Assembly (NCBI RefSeq): GCF_002723955.1
Contig: NZ_BEWN01000006.1
Location: 62,001 to 126,000, forward strand
Length of the DNA stretch: 64,000 nt
Direction of reading: 5' to 3'
Source: Gluconobacter frateurii
GTDB lineage: Bacteria > Pseudomonadota > Alphaproteobacteria > Acetobacterales > Acetobacteraceae
A model generated the notes under the pieces. It was given only the letters and a program-made list of their open reading frames with translations. It did not search any database and was not told where the DNA came from. Positions within the stretch are counted from its first letter, which is position 1, and each line of letters begins with the position of its first letter. Of this stretch, positions 62,742 through 64,000 are shown one piece after another. The translations under genes and the position numbers were made by a program.

Positions 62742-64000
62742 TCAGAACGTCATGCCCAGCGCATCCGTGCCAAGGCTCTCAATCACAACACCACGCTTTA
62801 GATAGCTGTTGGTCGCCGTCGGAATAACATTCGTATCCGCCGTCACGTCCGTCGGAAGCGCAAAACCGCCAATCCAGTACCAGGACTGCGCAATGATCTG
62901 CCGCAGACGATCCAGCGGCTCACGGGTCACCATCGCCACACCATCAACCATCTCAATCAGCGCGCGATCAGCGTCTGGAATGTCGGAATGTCCCGTTAGC
63001 GCACAATCGCCCTCAATCAGCGCCCCTTGACCCAAAAGCAGTGCACGATGAATGGGTCCAGCCCCCAGCGAAAGCTGCTGAGGTGCTTCAGTTGTCGGAA
63101 TGAAGCGAACGCCCAGAAGTTCAATCACCTGCCCCGAACGATATTCTTCCGAACCATACGCACCACGATAGAGATGCTTGAAATCATCATCGCGGAACAG
63201 CGACAGAAGCTGGATATCATCCAGATAACAGTGATACGCACCATTGATCATCGGCACGTTATTCCTGCGCAGTGTCGCAACACCGGCCAGAACCTGCTGG
63301 ATACCGAGCGTATCCGCCAGACCGCTCGAACTCGCGGTCTGAAGCGCCGCCGTCGTCAGGCGACCATTAGGGCGAATAACCTTCGGCGCAGTCGCGGCAA
63401 CCACAGGCTGCCCTAGAGCACCATCGGAAACAGAAACGCTGCTGGCAAATGTCATCTGCCCCGAAATACCGCCCGGCGCTGTAGAAATATTGGTCGCATC
63501 CGCCACAACCCGGACAAGCGTGTAAACATCCGAACCAACGGTGACAGTCATGCCACTGCTGGACCCGATCAGCGTCACCTGACCATTGACGATAACCGAC
63601 TGGAACCCGCGAATATCATCAACCTGAATGGTGTCCCCTTCCGCATCCAGCGCAACGTTCACACGTGTATTGCCACCCAGATAACCGCCAACACCATTCT
63701 GAGCGCCACCGAAAAGCGTATTACGAGCCAGGCGATCCAGAGACTGCATCGCCTGAACACCATTCGTGTTGGCATTGGCAAGAAACTGGGACGCAATCCC
63801 GACGCCACTCGTGACCATGTTCAGATCAATCGTGTCACCATACTGGTTGATCGACAGCGTATACTGCTCGACGGACCAACCAGCGGGACTCATCCCATTA
63901 TCAAAATTGGTATTGCCCGTCGGATTGAGCGGCGTCGTAACGGGAGCCTTCAGGCTTTTGCGCGTCTTGGTCAGCGTCTCACCAATCGCGTTCGGGAAAA
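62742..64000 (-). CDS. Major capsid protein (N4-gp56-like), 5' end beyond window
   Basis: About 418 codons visible. The frame stays open from the ATG at 63893 to the window edge, encoding PNAIGETLTKTRKSLKAPVT and NPTGNTNFDN upstream, so 63893 is not the real start. The core (QYGDTIDLNMVTSGVGIASQ, NTLFGGAQNGVGGYLGGNTR) resembles N4-gp56-type major capsid proteins, and it ends ESLGTDALGMTF. It is followed by connector-type genes. The capsid class is moderately certain. Confidence 0.68.
   Translation of the reverse strand, partial: FPNAIGETLTKTRKSLKAPVTTPLNPTGNTNFDNGMSPAGWSVEQYTLSINQYGDTIDLNMVTSGVGIASQFLANANTNGVQAMQSLDRLARNTLFGGAQNGVGGYLGGNTRVNVALDAEGDTIQVDDIRGFQSVIVNGQVTLIGSSSGMTVTVGSDVYTLVRVVADATNISTAPGGISGQMTFASSVSVSDGALGQPVVAATAPKVIRPNGRLTTAALQTASSSGLADTLGIQQVLAGVATLRRNNVPMINGAYHCYLDDIQLLSLFRDDDFKHLYRGAYGSEEYRSGQVIELLGVRFIPTTEAPQQLSLGAGPIHRALLLGQGALIEGDCALTGHSDIPDADRALIEMVDGVAMVTREPLDRLRQIIAQSWYWIGGFALPTDVTADTNVIPTATNSYLKRGVVIESLGTDALGMTF

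Larger units (their letters stand above)
49698..64000 (-). mobile_element. Contractile-tailed (Mu/P2-like) prophage, right part cut by window edge
   Basis: About 14.3 kb of minus-strand genes with tight spacing or overlap. In transcription order: capsid, three connector-zone proteins, sheath, tube, tail chaperone with frameshift, tape-measure-position protein, hub-adaptor, LysM protein, hub, spike, gp25-like wedge, baseplate J, fibre-like, tail protein I, tip fibre. No integrase, lysis or packaging gene lies inside the window, and I found no att repeat near 49.7 kb. It could be an intact prophage, a tailocin or a remnant; the coding frames are all open. Confidence 0.85.

Noticed and set aside
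1-64000. tRNA, rRNA, CRISPR array, insertion sequence
   Set aside because: I saw no tRNA T-arm-like cloverleaf sites, no rRNA sequence, no regularly spaced repeats and no transposase in the window.

Overview
The window is about 64 kb of a bacterial chromosome of fairly high GC content. Gene content and order point to an alphaproteobacterium, most likely an acetic acid bacterium close to Gluconobacter. The supporting signs are a periplasm-facing three-subunit FAD/cytochrome c dehydrogenase of the gluconate 2-dehydrogenase type, a quinone-linked D-lactate dehydrogenase, a polyol (ribitol/xylitol-like) catabolic and uptake cluster, the alphaproteobacterial orders pyrB-pyrC'-plsY-dprA-topA and ileS-lspA-bamF, and a MutL that carries the endonuclease motif. 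The genus is an inference from memory of these families, not a database result.

Layout. 1-8.8 kb (+): pyrimidine synthesis (pyrB, a dihydroorotase-like pyrC' that has lost its zinc histidines), plsY, dprA, topA, an S41 protease and a DUF1491 gene. 8.9-14.6 kb: an OmpA-type protein, two small secreted proteins, parE and an EamA exporter. 14.6-21.8 kb (-): a polyol operon made of a zinc dehydrogenase, an AraC regulator, two short-chain dehydrogenases and a sugar ABC importer. A 425-bp AT-rich gap with two palindromes follows. 22.2-30 kb (-): dld, then ileS-lspA-bamF-mutL. 30.2-34.6 kb: a TraB/GumN protein, a SEL1-repeat protein and a TonB-dependent receptor preceded by a Fur-box-like site. 34.7-38.9 kb (-): ribF, the methionine-salvage genes mtnC-mtnD-mtnB, tatA, a CHAP lipoprotein and recX. 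39-49.7 kb (+): a D-aminopeptidase-like hydrolase, argD-argF-hslO, two proteins of unknown function and the gluconate-dehydrogenase-type complex.

49.7-64 kb (-) is the tail and part of the head module of a contractile-tailed (Mu/P2-like) prophage that runs off the right edge. Read on its own strand it goes: capsid (its 5' end lies beyond the window), three connector or unknown proteins, terminator, sheath, tube, tail assembly chaperone, a tape-measure-position protein, hub and baseplate proteins, and two fibre-like proteins.

The strongest finding is in that module. The chaperone ORF ends in the canonical -1 slippery heptamer A AAA AAC directly before its stop codon. Five bases later comes a long imperfect hairpin, and a 55-codon open -1 frame then ends 2 bases before the next gene. 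This looks like a complete programmed frameshift device. Other points of note are a mutL with no ATG, GTG or TTG start that would include its ATP-binding motif I (CTG is the likely start), the pseudo-dihydroorotase, a perfect 26-bp palindrome after dld, a very basic, AT-rich, unusually short protein in the tape-measure slot, and a glycine-rich tip fibre.
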